Of a DNA stretch of 64,000 bases, positions 7,956 to 16,524 are shown one piece after another; position 1 is the stretch's first letter, and each line of letters begins with the position of its first letter. The stretch covers positions 1 through 64,000 of the forward strand of contig JBNJGD010000006.1 in the NCBI GenBank assembly GCA_051747425.1. Direction: 5' to 3'. The notes beneath the pieces were generated by a model. That model worked only from the letters and a program-made list of their open reading frames with translations, was not told the DNA's origin and did not search any database. Source of the stretch: HTCC5015 sp051747425 (GTDB lineage Bacteria; Pseudomonadota; Gammaproteobacteria; HTCC5015). Both the position numbers and the translations under genes were made by a program.

Positions 7956-9640
7956 TGAGTTGCCTCCGGGGTTTTCAGCGCAATACCAGCAGCAGGCCTC
8001 GGCCATTTCAAATGCCGCTCAAGATAGGGCTCCACGCTTTTCCCAGCGTGCCATTGCGGCTCTGAATGTTCCTCTACGGCCATGCTGTTCTCCCGCATTG
8101 TGACCGCCTCACGAGTCTTTTCATAGGCATCGCGAATATTTTGGCTTCGGGGCATGGCCTCACCGTAGAGCGCTTTGCTGAAATAGGTCATATCGGTGTG
8201 ATCCGAACAACCAAATGAAGTTCTGTCTTCTCGGGCCGCAGCGAGAATCATTGCCTTTTCGTGAGACAAATGAGGGATCAAGCCACCCGAGTAACAGGCC
8301 GATAGGGTCAGTACTTGATAGTGGGATGTTAACGGCTCGAGTATGGACTTCAGACTGTCTGCTTCCAAGTTGGGTAGCTGGATATTGGGATGATTCAGGT
8401 AAAGGGCGTGCTCGCTGGAACCGTGACTGGTGAAATGCAACCAGAGGATGTCTTCACCGGGGTTCATCCGTTCCCCGGTAACCTTCAATAATTTCCGCAG
8501 AGCCGTCTCGGTGGCCAGTGGATAACGGTCGCCGGTATCGGGGTGGTTGGAGAGCAAAACCTGACGACCTGAAGTATCCCACCACTCTCCGGTCAGCTCA
8601 TTCACTTTGTCGAGTTCGCGGCGAAAAACCTCGTCATCGCCATCACCGGCAATGCCGACAAAGTACACCTCCACTTTTCCCGGTGTTCCAGGGCGAATAT
8701 TCCCGGCCGCTGACTGGATCAAGTGGTTTTGTCGGTAGAGCGCGGCTTCGGCAGCCTGGGCATAGCGCTTCGGTCTTTCGCCTTCGGGCCCCGTATATTC
8801 ACCGTACTGCCAAATCCCTGAGAGGGATTCCAGTCCCTTTTCCTCGGCGTAAATCAACTCGCCTTTACCGTGCTTATAGCCTCGTGCAAACGCTCCGGAA
8901 TAGAAGTCCCCGTCTCTGGTCAGCAGTTCTCCACTACCGTGATACTCACCAGCCCGGAAATCACCCACATAGTGCCCCCCTCTACTCTTAATGTGAGCAC
9001 CGCCACCATGGAGCTGGCCACTTTCAAAGTGCCCGGCATAAACCGAACCGTCGACCATGACCCAGCGACCTTTGCCACTAACAAGCCACTGATCAAATTC
9101 GCCTTCGTAAACGCGTCCGTCAGGCAAACGCAAGCGCCCCGGGCCAACAAACTGGCCGTTTTCGAAACGCCCCGTGTAAACGGGACCGCCCTCCCCCTCT
9201 GAAAACTCGCCATAGCCGTGGAAACGCCACTGTCGAAATTCACCGGCGTAGTGTTGACCGTTGGGTGCCTCCATGATGCCCAGGCCGGAAAACTGGTCCT
9301 GACTGAATTCACCTTTATAAACAGTGCCATCGGACTCGGTTAATCGGCCCAGGCCATGAAAAAGACCGTCGACAACCTGTCCCGAGTAAACGCTGCCTCC
9401 GGTGTTTTGAAAATGACCGGAACCATTGGCCTTACCGTTTGCAAACTGCCCCCGGTAGACTCGACCATTGCCCCAATCGAGGCGACCCTTTCCATGGGGT
9501 CTACCATTTACCAAATCACCGTGGTAACCCGAACCATCGGCAAAACCCGCGTCGGCCGGAATCCATACGGGGTCAGTACGAAGCCAAAAGCCACCGGCTA
9601 CCAGAACACCGGCTAACAAGATCAATCCCTTTGTTTGCAT
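7952..9640 (-). CDS. MORN-repeat protein with C-terminal C13 (legumain/caspase-like) peptidase domain
   Basis: 562 aa. Residues 5-20 form a hydrophobic N-terminal segment without a lipobox, so a membrane anchor or uncleaved signal is likely. About ten MORN repeats of roughly 23 residues run from 39 to about 275 (YHGDLVNGRPHGKGRL, YSGQVVDGLFHGLGRL and so on). A C13-like domain follows (about 310-540) with catalytic His406 in HFTSHGSS and Cys449 in LSACYSGG, both intact. MORN repeats in other proteins bind lipids or form elongated beta scaffolds. The peptidase substrate is unknown. The ATG at 9640 has AAGGGA upstream. It starts 13 bp after the GMC oxidoreductase stop and overlaps the dehydrogenase start by 4 bp. 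Confidence 0.85.
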   Translation of the reverse strand: MQTKGLILLAGVLVAGGFWLRTDPVWIPADAGFADGSGYHGDLVNGRPHGKGRLDWGNGRVYRGQFANGKANGSGHFQNTGGSVYSGQVVDGLFHGLGRLTESDGTVYKGEFSQDQFSGLGIMEAPNGQHYAGEFRQWRFHGYGEFSEGEGGPVYTGRFENGQFVGPGRLRLPDGRVYEGEFDQWLVSGKGRWVMVDGSVYAGHFESGQLHGGGAHIKSRGGHYVGDFRAGEYHGSGELLTRDGDFYSGAFARGYKHGKGELIYAEEKGLESLSGIWQYGEYTGPEGERPKRYAQAAEAALYRQNHLIQSAAGNIRPGTPGKVEVYFVGIAGDGDDEVFRRELDKVNELTGEWWDTSGRQVLLSNHPDTGDRYPLATETALRKLLKVTGERMNPGEDILWLHFTSHGSSEHALYLNHPNIQLPNLEADSLKSILEPLTSHYQVLTLSACYSGGLIPHLSHEKAMILAAAREDRTSFGCSDHTDMTYFSKALYGEAMPRSQNIRDAYEKTREAVTMRENSMAVEEHSEPQWHAGKSVEPYLERHLKWPRPAAGIALKTPEATQ

Positions 9641-9653
9641 TTTGCATTCCCTT

Positions 9654-11267
9654 TTATTCAGTTCGAATTTTGTCTGCGATTTTCTCCGCAATCATCACCA
9701 CCGGGGCGTTGGTATTGCCACCGACCAGGGTGGGCATGATCGAGGCGTCGACCACGCGCAGGCCCTCCAGCCCGTGTACCTTGAGATCGGCATCGACTAC
9801 GGCCATGTCATCACTGGCCGGGCCCATTTTGCAAGTGCCCACCGGGTGGTACTGGGTGTCGGCGCGACGCCGAATGTCCTGCTCCATGGCCTTGCGATCA
9901 CCGAGGGGCACCGAATACAGCATTTTTCGGCGCACGCCATCAAAGGCCGAGTCCTCGAGAATGCGCTGCATGACCTGACCGCCATTGACCATGTCCTCGA
10001 TGTCTTCCGGCTCACCGAGGAAGTTGGGGTTGATCAGTGGATCGGCCGCCGGATCGGCGCTGGCCAGAGAGACCTCTCCGCGGCTCTTGGGCCGGGTCAG
10101 GGTCAGGTGGCAACTGTAACCGTGGCCCAGGTGGGCCTTGCGGGCGTGGTCATCGACGATGGCGACGACAAACACCAGCTGCATATCGGGCAATGACTTT
10201 TCAGGCTGGCTCTTGTAGAAGGCACCGGCCTCGGCAAAGGTGCTGGTGATCTTACCCTGGCGCTGTCGACGCCACTGCCACATGGCCTTGAGTATTTCCA
10301 AACCGCCGCGCAGGGACATGCCGAAAGTGCCCGAAGTGGCGGGCACGCGGTAGGTCTGCACATAATCGATGTGGTCCTGAAGGTTTTTGCCCACACCGGG
10401 AAGAAAGTGGAGTGTTTCAATGCCGTGCTGACTCAGCTCGGCCGTCTGTCCGACCCCGGAGAGCATCAGCAGCTGCGGCGAACCGAAGGCCCCGGCGCTG
10501 ACAATCACCTCGCGGTCGGCGCGCACACGGTGGCTCTGGCCGCCCTTTTGGTACTGCACACCTACGGCGCGCTTGCCCTCAAACAGAATCCGCTCGCTCA
10601 GGGCGTGGGTGATAACGGTGAGATTGGGGCGATCCAGATTGGGGGTTAAATAGCCCTTGGCCACGCTGTGGCGCTCGCCGTCCTTGACCGTGCGCTGGTA
10701 GATAAAGGCCCCGTCCTGTTCGGCGCCGTTGCAGTCGTGGGTAAAGGGAACCCCGTTGTTTTCGCAGGCCTCGATAAAGCGGTCGTTGAGCGGGCTGGGG
10801 TCGCTGGGGTCGGAGACATGCAGCGGGCCGTCGTTGCCGTGGTACTCGTCCTGCAAGCGCTCATTGCACTCGGACTTGATGAAGTACGGCAACACCTCGT
10901 CGTAGCTCCAGCCGGGGTTGCCCAGGGAGGCCCAGTGATTGTAGTCCTCGCGGTGGCCGCGAATGTAGAGCATGGCATTGATCGAGGAACTGCCGCCGAG
11001 GACCTTGCCCCGGGGCTGGTAGCCACGACGACCACCAAGCCCGGCCTGGGGCGTGGTCTCGTAGGCCCAGTTGTTCATCCGTGTGGGCACCATGGCCACC
11101 ACACCGGCGGGGGCGTGAATCAACACACTTTTATCGGGACCGCCAGCCTCCAACAGACAAACGGAGACCTCGGGATCCTCGCTCAAACGCGCGGCGAGCA
11201 CGCAACCGGCAGAGCCGGCGCCGACGATGATGTAATCGTAAACGGATTCAGACATTTCAGTAGCCAT
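9654..11267 (-). CDS. GMC-family FAD oxidoreductase (choline/alcohol dehydrogenase-like)
   Basis: 537 aa flavoenzyme of the glucose-methanol-choline family. It has the FAD-binding YIIVGAGSAGCVLAARL at the N-terminus, the family signature GKVLGGSSSINAMLYIRG, GVGKNLQDH in the middle and the C-terminal HPVGTCKMG with NTNAPVVMIAEKIAD. Relatives such as AlkJ and BetA oxidise primary alcohols and pass electrons to the respiratory chain or oxygen. No secretion signal is seen. First gene of the operon with the MORN-C13 peptidase and zinc alcohol dehydrogenase. ATG at 11267 is used; a second in-frame ATG at 11255 is equally plausible because neither has a strong ribosome-binding site. Confidence 0.92.
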   Translation of the reverse strand: MATEMSESVYDYIIVGAGSAGCVLAARLSEDPEVSVCLLEAGGPDKSVLIHAPAGVVAMVPTRMNNWAYETTPQAGLGGRRGYQPRGKVLGGSSSINAMLYIRGHREDYNHWASLGNPGWSYDEVLPYFIKSECNERLQDEYHGNDGPLHVSDPSDPSPLNDRFIEACENNGVPFTHDCNGAEQDGAFIYQRTVKDGERHSVAKGYLTPNLDRPNLTVITHALSERILFEGKRAVGVQYQKGGQSHRVRADREVIVSAGAFGSPQLLMLSGVGQTAELSQHGIETLHFLPGVGKNLQDHIDYVQTYRVPATSGTFGMSLRGGLEILKAMWQWRRQRQGKITSTFAEAGAFYKSQPEKSLPDMQLVFVVAIVDDHARKAHLGHGYSCHLTLTRPKSRGEVSLASADPAADPLINPNFLGEPEDIEDMVNGGQVMQRILEDSAFDGVRRKMLYSVPLGDRKAMEQDIRRRADTQYHPVGTCKMGPASDDMAVVDADLKVHGLEGLRVVDASIMPTLVGGNTNAPVVMIAEKIADKIRTE

Positions 11268-11364
11268 GGTCAGTTTTCATATCGCCACACATTAGCACAG
11301 GCACCCCCGAAAACCGGCCGAAAAAGCGCCGAAGCGCCCGGATTCAACGCCAGGGTGGTTGGGT

Positions 11365-11732
11365 GGGCGGCTTCGCCGCATTGGCTTCCGGTGGGGCACC
11401 TGCTTGGCCCGGAAACACAGAGCGCACAGAGCATTCACAGAGAACACAGAGTTATTCCAATCATTCCGGAAAGCACAATGCGCTTATCCGGAATCTCCAG
11501 TGATGAGATGAAACCTGGGCGAGATAGCATCAACGCTGCGGAGCCTCTAGTTGCGAGCTGGAGGTGAAGCGGCCTGGATAATCGTTCGGCAGATCACCAC
11601 GCCGCTGCGCGGCTGGTGATGATCAGAGAATCTCTGCGATCTCTGTGCGCTCTGTGGCCTCTGTGTCTTTTCGGAAAAAGCCAATGCGGCGAAGCCGCCC
11701 ACCGGGTCGCGGCGAGGGCGCCGCTCCTACGA
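11365..11732. repeat. Intergenic repeat island E with 22-bp perfect inverted repeat
   Basis: Most of the 472 bp gap between the GMC gene and uvrB. A 22-bp perfect inverted repeat (11365-11386 and 11679-11700, core GGCGGCTTCGCCGC) brackets CACAGAG-type units pointing inward from the left and CTCTGTG-type units from the right. Inside lies a hairpin module TCATTCCGGAAAGC.../...TTATCCGGAATCTC (11461-11497), repeated at 16356, 17801 and 17953. Outside the right arm a GTAGGAGCGGCGCC module (minus strand, ending about 11732) completes the order also seen in islands B and C. No credible ORF. Confidence 0.8.
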
Positions 11733-11739
11733 CTAACGA

Positions 11740-13773
11740 TCAAATATCCAGGTTATCCGGCAGGTCGAGGGCCTGTTTGCGCAGTTCGTCCATCTGGTCG
11801 CGCAGGTTGGCGGCGGCTTCGAACTCGAGGTCCCGGGCGTGCTGGTACATCTGCTTTTCCATGCGCGCCAGTTCCTTGGCCGCCTGGGCCGGGGTGAGGC
11901 CGCTGTAGTCTTTGCCCTCCTCGGCCACTTTCTGTCGCGCGCTGCCGGGTTTGCCGGGGATGTAGCCAGCGTCGAGGATGTCCTCCACCGAGCGCACCAC
12001 GCTCCTGGGCGTGATGCCGTGCTCCTCGTTGAAAGCAATCTGTTTCTCCCGGCGGCGCTCGGTCTCGTCGATGGCCCGCTGCATGGAACCGGTAATGCGG
12101 TCGCCGTAGAGGATCGCCCGGCCGTTGATGTGGCGGGCGGCGCGGCCTATGGTCTGGATCAGCGAGCGCTCGGAGCGCAGGAAACCCTCCTTGTCGGCGT
12201 CGAGAATGGCCACCAGCGAGACCTCGGGCATGTCCAGGCCCTCCCTCAGCAGGTTGATGCCCACCAGCACATCGAACTCGCCCAGTCGCAGGTCGCGGAT
12301 GATCTCGACCCGTTCCACGGTATCGATGTCCGAGTGCAGGTAGCGCACCTTCACATCGTGCTCCATCAGGTAGTCGGTCAGGTCCTCGGCCATACGCTTG
12401 GTCAGGGTGGTCACCAACACCCGCTCGTTGACGGCGGCCCGCTTGTGAATTTCCGAGAGCAGGTCGTCCACCTGGGTGGCTACCGGACGCACCTCCAGCT
12501 GCGGGTCCACCAGGCCGGTGGGGCGCACCACCTGTTCGACCACGGCGTCGGCGTGGGCCTCTTCGTAGGCGCCCGGCGTCGCCGAGACAAACAGGGTCTG
12601 GCCGATGATTTTCTCGAACTCGTCAAAGCGCAGGGGGCGGTTGTCCAGCGCCGAGGGCAGGCGGAAACCGTACTCCACCAAAGTCTCCTTGCGCGAGCGG
12701 TCGCCCTTGTACATGGCGCCCACCTGGGACACGGTCACATGGCTCTCGTCGATCACCATCAGCGCGTCGTCGGGCAGGTAGTCGAGCAAACAAGGTGGCG
12801 GCTCGCCGGGATTGCGCCCGGAGAGATAGCGCGAGTAGTTCTCGATGCCGGTGCAGTAGCCCAGCTCCTGAATCATCTCCATGTCGTAGAGGGTGCGCTG
12901 TTCCAGACGCTGGGCCTCGACCAACTTGTTGGCTTCGCGCAACTGCTCCAGACGGCCCTTCAGTTCGTCTTTCACCTGATCGATCATCTCCACCAGGGTG
13001 TCCCGGGGCGTGACATAGTGGGTCTTGGGATAGACCGTCACACGCTGTAACTTGCGCAACACCTCGCCGGTAAGCGGGTCGAAAATGCTCAGGCTCTCGA
13101 CCTCGTCGTCGAACAGCTCGATGCGCACCGCCTCGCGCTCGGACTCCGCCGGATGGACATCGATCACCTCGCCCCGCACCCGGTAGGTGGCACGGCGCAG
13201 CTCCATGTCGTTGCGGGTGTACTGGATCTCGGCCAGACGGCGCAAAATATCGCGCTGGTTAACCATGTCACCCACCACCAGGTGCAGCATCATGGTCATG
13301 TAGGAATTGGGATCGCCCAGGCCGTAGATGGCCGACACCGTGGCCACAATCACCACATCCCGGCGCTCCATCAGCGCCTTGGTCGCGGACAGGCGCATCT
13401 GCTCGATGTGCTCGTTTACATTGGCGTCCTTCTCGATAAAGGTGTCCGACGACGGCACATAGGCCTCGGGCTGGTAGTAGTCGTAGTAGGAGACGAAGTA
13501 CTCCACCGCATTGTCGGGGAAGAACTCTTTCATCTCGCCGTAGAGCTGGGCCGCCAGGGTCTTGTTGTGGGCCAGAATCAGCGTGGGGCGCTGCAGATGC
13601 TGGACCAGATTGGCCATGGTGAAGGTCTTGCCCGAGCCGGTCACGCCCAGCAGGGTCTGGCGCAGCAGACCGGACTCAAAGCCCGATACAAGGCGCTCGA
13701 TGGCCTCCGGCTGATCGCCCGCCGGCTCGTACTGACTGTTGATTCTAAAGGGCTTGCCGATGCGTTCGCTCAT
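11740..13773 (-). CDS. uvrB: Excinuclease ABC subunit B
   Basis: DNA damage-recognition helicase-like subunit of UvrABC nucleotide excision repair, 677 aa. Walker A GVTGSGKT ends at residue 50, the beta-hairpin region has YYDYYQPEAYVP, helicase motifs include VMIDESH and SLIQTIGRAARH, and a C-terminal UVR motif (about 635-670) is the UvrA/UvrC contact. Full length. Divergent from the aminotransferase gene across 110 bp. It is monocistronic, since a repeat island follows its stop. Confidence 0.98.
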   Translation of the reverse strand: MSERIGKPFRINSQYEPAGDQPEAIERLVSGFESGLLRQTLLGVTGSGKTFTMANLVQHLQRPTLILAHNKTLAAQLYGEMKEFFPDNAVEYFVSYYDYYQPEAYVPSSDTFIEKDANVNEHIEQMRLSATKALMERRDVVIVATVSAIYGLGDPNSYMTMMLHLVVGDMVNQRDILRRLAEIQYTRNDMELRRATYRVRGEVIDVHPAESEREAVRIELFDDEVESLSIFDPLTGEVLRKLQRVTVYPKTHYVTPRDTLVEMIDQVKDELKGRLEQLREANKLVEAQRLEQRTLYDMEMIQELGYCTGIENYSRYLSGRNPGEPPPCLLDYLPDDALMVIDESHVTVSQVGAMYKGDRSRKETLVEYGFRLPSALDNRPLRFDEFEKIIGQTLFVSATPGAYEEAHADAVVEQVVRPTGLVDPQLEVRPVATQVDDLLSEIHKRAAVNERVLVTTLTKRMAEDLTDYLMEHDVKVRYLHSDIDTVERVEIIRDLRLGEFDVLVGINLLREGLDMPEVSLVAILDADKEGFLRSERSLIQTIGRAARHINGRAILYGDRITGSMQRAIDETERRREKQIAFNEEHGITPRSVVRSVEDILDAGYIPGKPGSARQKVAEEGKDYSGLTPAQAAKELARMEKQMYQHARDLEFEAAANLRDQMDELRKQALDLPDNLDI

Positions 13774-13883
13774 GTGAAATCCCGGTTGAGATCAGGTAGT
13801 ATACGCGGTCGCCCGCCGGATTTTTAACCGGCCACCGCGCCGACCGCCGCGGGCCCCTTTTCAGCCAAGACAGGATTGTAATC

Positions 13884-15068
13884 GTGACAATCAAACTTTC
13901 AGACCGCGTACAGAATGTAAAACCCTCGCCCACCCTCGCCATCACCGCCAAGGCCGCGGAATTGCGCGCCGCGGGCAAGGATGTCATCGGCCTCGGCGCC
14001 GGTGAGCCGGACTTTGACACCCCGGATCACATCAAGCAAGCGGCCAAGGACGCCCTGGACGAGGGCTTCACCAAGTACACCCCGGTGGACGGCACGCCCG
14101 GCCTCAAGGCCGCCATTATCGAGAAGTTCAAGCGCGACAACGGGCTGGAGTACCAGGCCGACCAGATTCTGGTTTCCTGTGGCGGCAAGCAGAGCTTTTT
14201 CAACATGGCCCAGGCCGTGATCAACCCCGGTGATGAGGTCGTTATTCCGGCGCCCTACTGGGTTTCCTACCCCGACATGGTCAAGCTGGCCAGCGGCGTG
14301 CCCGTCATCGTCCCCGGCGACCAGGCCCAGCGCTTCAAAATCACCCCCGAGCAGCTGGAAAGCGCGATCACCGACAAGACCCGCGTGGTGGTGTTAAACA
14401 GCCCCTCCAACCCCGCCGGCACCGCCTACAGCAAGGAAGAGTTCGAGGCCCTGGGTGAGGTGCTGAGGAAGTACCCCGACATCCTCATTGCCACCGACGA
14501 CATGTACGAGCAAATCATGTGGCCGGGCAAGGACTTCTACAACATCGTGATGGCCTGCCCCGACCTGATGGATCGCACCATCGTCATGAACGGCGTGTCC
14601 AAGTGCTACTCCATGACCGGCTGGCGCATCGGCTACGCCGGCGGCCCGGCGGACATCATCAAGGCGATGAAGAAGGTGCAGTCCCAGAGCACTTCCAACC
14701 CCGCCTCGATCTCCCAGCGCGCCGCCGAGGCCGCTCTCAACGGCGACCAGAGCTGCATCGACACCATGAACGAGGCCTTCAAGCGCCGCCACGACTTCGT
14801 ACTCCAGGGGCTCAACGACATCCCCGGCTTCGAGTGCATTGCCGGTGACGGCACTTTCTACCTGTTCCCCAATGTCGAGGGCGCCATCGCCAACATCGAC
14901 GGCGTCAACGACGATGTGGAACTGGCGGCCTTCCTGCTGGAGGAAGCCGAAGTGGCCCTGGTCCCCGGCTCGGCCTTCGGCCTCGACGGCCACATGCGCC
15001 TCTCCTTCGCCACCAGCGACGAAGCGCTGAAAGAGGCCCTGAAGCGCATCAAAGCCGCACTGAGCTGA
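13884..15068 (+). CDS. Class I aspartate-type aminotransferase
   Basis: PLP-dependent aminotransferase, 394 aa, fold type I. It has the N-terminal GLGAGEPDFDTP typical of the Ib (bacterial aspartate/prephenate) subgroup, NSPSNPAGTAY for substrate and cofactor contacts, and the Schiff-base lysine K240 in NGVSKCYSMTGWRIGY. Members transfer the amino group of aspartate to 2-oxoglutarate, and some also act on prephenate. The GTG at 13884 is the only start that gives the family N-terminus; AGGA lies about 8 nt upstream. It ends at a strong terminator. Confidence 0.92.
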   Translation: MTIKLSDRVQNVKPSPTLAITAKAAELRAAGKDVIGLGAGEPDFDTPDHIKQAAKDALDEGFTKYTPVDGTPGLKAAIIEKFKRDNGLEYQADQILVSCGGKQSFFNMAQAVINPGDEVVIPAPYWVSYPDMVKLASGVPVIVPGDQAQRFKITPEQLESAITDKTRVVVLNSPSNPAGTAYSKEEFEALGEVLRKYPDILIATDDMYEQIMWPGKDFYNIVMACPDLMDRTIVMNGVSKCYSMTGWRIGYAGGPADIIKAMKKVQSQSTSNPASISQRAAEAALNGDQSCIDTMNEAFKRRHDFVLQGLNDIPGFECIAGDGTFYLFPNVEGAIANIDGVNDDVELAAFLLEEAEVALVPGSAFGLDGHMRLSFATSDEALKEALKRIKAALS

Positions 15069-15096
15069 TCTGAAATCCTTTGAAGCGATATGAAGA

Positions 15097-15128
15097 AAAG
15101 CCCGCCACCCGGCGGGCTTTTTGTTTTT
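15097..15128 (+). terminator. Intrinsic terminator of the aminotransferase gene
   Basis: AAAGCCCGCC-ACCC-GGCGGGCTTT, a 10-bp stem and 4-nt loop, then TTGTTTTT. The same hairpin recurs at 16097, and both are directly followed by a repeat island, so the terminator belongs to a direct repeat of about 155 bp. Confidence 0.9.
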
Positions 15129-15419
15129 AGCCACAGAGCCACGAAGAACACGGAGGGTTTTGTAGGAGCGGCGCCCTCGCCGCGACCCCGTGGGCGGCTT
15201 CGCCGCATGGGCTTTTGCCGAAAAGACACAGAGGACACCGAGCGCACAGAGATCGCAGAGTGTATTGATCACCCCTCTCCCATACCGGGAGAGGGGATGG
15301 GGGAGCGTCATCGCGAGCCGCAAAGCGGCGTGGCGATCTGCCAAACAGTTCCAGCAGATTGCTTCGCTGCGCTCGCAATGACAGAAGCAACTCTGTGCCC
15401 TCGGTGAACTCTGTGGCTA
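15128..15419. repeat. Intergenic repeat island B
   Basis: 292 bp bounded by TAGCCACAGAG (15128-15138) and CTCTGTGGCTA (15409-15419). Modules in order: degenerate CACAGAG units, GTAGGAGCGGCGCCCTCGCC, GGCGGCTTCGCCGC, 9-bp-phased CACAGAG units, a CCCTCTCCC/GGGAGAGGG hairpin, and a GTCATCGCGAGCCGC...GCTCGCAATGAC inverted repeat (15307-15382) that recurs at 17679-17754. Positions 15097-15251 are nearly identical to 16097-16256. The rest of the 15069-15546 gap shows no gene. Confidence 0.8.
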
Positions 15420-15546
15420 ATTACAAACTAGCGACCAAATATCACCCAAGTCACCAATAGCCGATAGCATTCAAAATTTGCCGCCGCTGGGCATATGTTT
15501 TAAAGTTGCCGCAACGGAAAAACATTAACAAATAAGGTTATCAGAC

Positions 15547-16074
15547 ATGCTGAAAAAATCGCTGCTCCCCGCCCTTCTCGTTGCTACGGCACTGCTCCCC
15601 CTGTCAGTAGCGGCCGCTGAAAAGGAACAAAACTACATGGGCTTTATCGTTGGAGACGGCGACTGGGAAGACGATGACGGAAACCAGCTTTTCGGTATGC
15701 GGACCCTGGGTTTAAAACTGGGTAGGCAAGTGACTGATCATTTTGGCTATGAAGGGCGCTACCTGACTTCCACCGGAGAGGATGGTATGGAGCCTGAAAT
15801 GGACTACGCTTCAATCAACGCCACTTTGAAAACCAACCTCAATGACAATCTGGCTGTCTATGCTCAGGGCGGATTCGCCATTGCCCGCTTTACCGCAGAA
15901 GACCCGGCCACGGGAACCAAGGAAGACGAGGATGAGAGTAGCCCCACCGTCGGTGTCGGTGCCAATATCGGTAAGCTCAATGGCATCTACATCAACATCG
16001 AATACAGCCGCCTTTACCAGGACAGCGATGTCTCATTCGACAGCTTCGGATTTGGCCTCACCGGCACTTTCTGA
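15547..16074 (+). CDS. Outer-membrane beta-barrel protein (OmpA-like porin fold)
   Basis: 175 aa. A Sec signal peptide (about 1-23, cleaved near SVAAA) is followed by alternating polar/hydrophobic strands and a C-terminal FGFGLTGTF ending in Phe, the sorting signal of outer-membrane beta-barrels. The size fits an 8-stranded barrel of the OMP_b-brl family. There are no residues that define a specific function, so it may be structural. The gene stands alone between two nearly identical direct repeats (15097-15251 and 16097-16256). A TAAGG lies about 10 nt before the ATG. Confidence 0.85.
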   Translation: MLKKSLLPALLVATALLPLSVAAAEKEQNYMGFIVGDGDWEDDDGNQLFGMRTLGLKLGRQVTDHFGYEGRYLTSTGEDGMEPEMDYASINATLKTNLNDNLAVYAQGGFAIARFTAEDPATGTKEDEDESSPTVGVGANIGKLNGIYINIEYSRLYQDSDVSFDSFGFGLTGTF

Positions 16075-16096
16075 TAACTGATATTGAAGTATGTAC

Positions 16097-16125
16097 AAAG
16101 CCCGCCACCCGGCGGGCTTTTTTTT
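16097..16125 (+). terminator. Intrinsic terminator of the beta-barrel gene
   Basis: Same hairpin as at 15097 (AAAGCCCGCC-ACCC-GGCGGGCTTT), here followed by an unbroken run of eight T. It sits 22 bp after the stop codon. Confidence 0.92.
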
Positions 16126-16480
16126 AGCCACAGAGCCACGAAGAACACGGAGGGTTTTGTAGGAGCGGCGCCCTCGCCGCGACCCCGCGACCCCGTGGGC
16201 GGCTTCGCCGCATGGGCTTTTGCCGAAAAGACACAGAGGACACCGAGCGCACAGAGGACACAGAGTTTTTGTAGGAGCGGGCCTGCCCGCGAAGAAGGTG
16301 CCAGCCTGAGGGTCGTTCGTCTGCAGGCAGACTCCTACCTTACCCTGGGTAAAAAGAGATTCCAGATAAGCGCCACAAGGCGCTTTCCGGAATGACCGGC
16401 CCTCTCCCCTAACCCCTCTCCCGAGTTGGGAGAGGGGGACCCATCAATCACACTCCGTGCTCTTCGTGACTCTGTGGCTA
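16125..16480. repeat. Intergenic repeat island C
   Basis: 356 bp bounded by TAGCCACAGAG (16125-16135) and CTCTGTGGCTA (16470-16480). Its first 130 bp copy island B except for an 8-bp tandem duplication of GCGACCCC. It then has a GTAGGAGCGGGCC...GACTCCTAC pair (16271-16338), a GATTCC...GGAATGA hairpin (16356-16395) and a CCCTCTCCC/GGGAGAGGG hairpin. The 12 bases after its right end (AATTACACACTG) resemble those after island B (AATTACAAACTA). No credible ORF in the 16075-16524 gap. Confidence 0.8.
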
Positions 16481-16524
16481 ATTACACACTGGCATCAGGA
16501 ACCCACTCGCGTTATAAGAAGGAC

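Noticed and set aside
15090..15407. Small frames in the repeat islands (also 16084-16395 and 17571-17753) with peptides like HRATKNTE and KDTEDTERTE
   Set aside because: These are translations of CACAGAG-type repeat DNA. The same peptides turn up in all islands because the DNA repeats, with no ribosome-binding site or domain.
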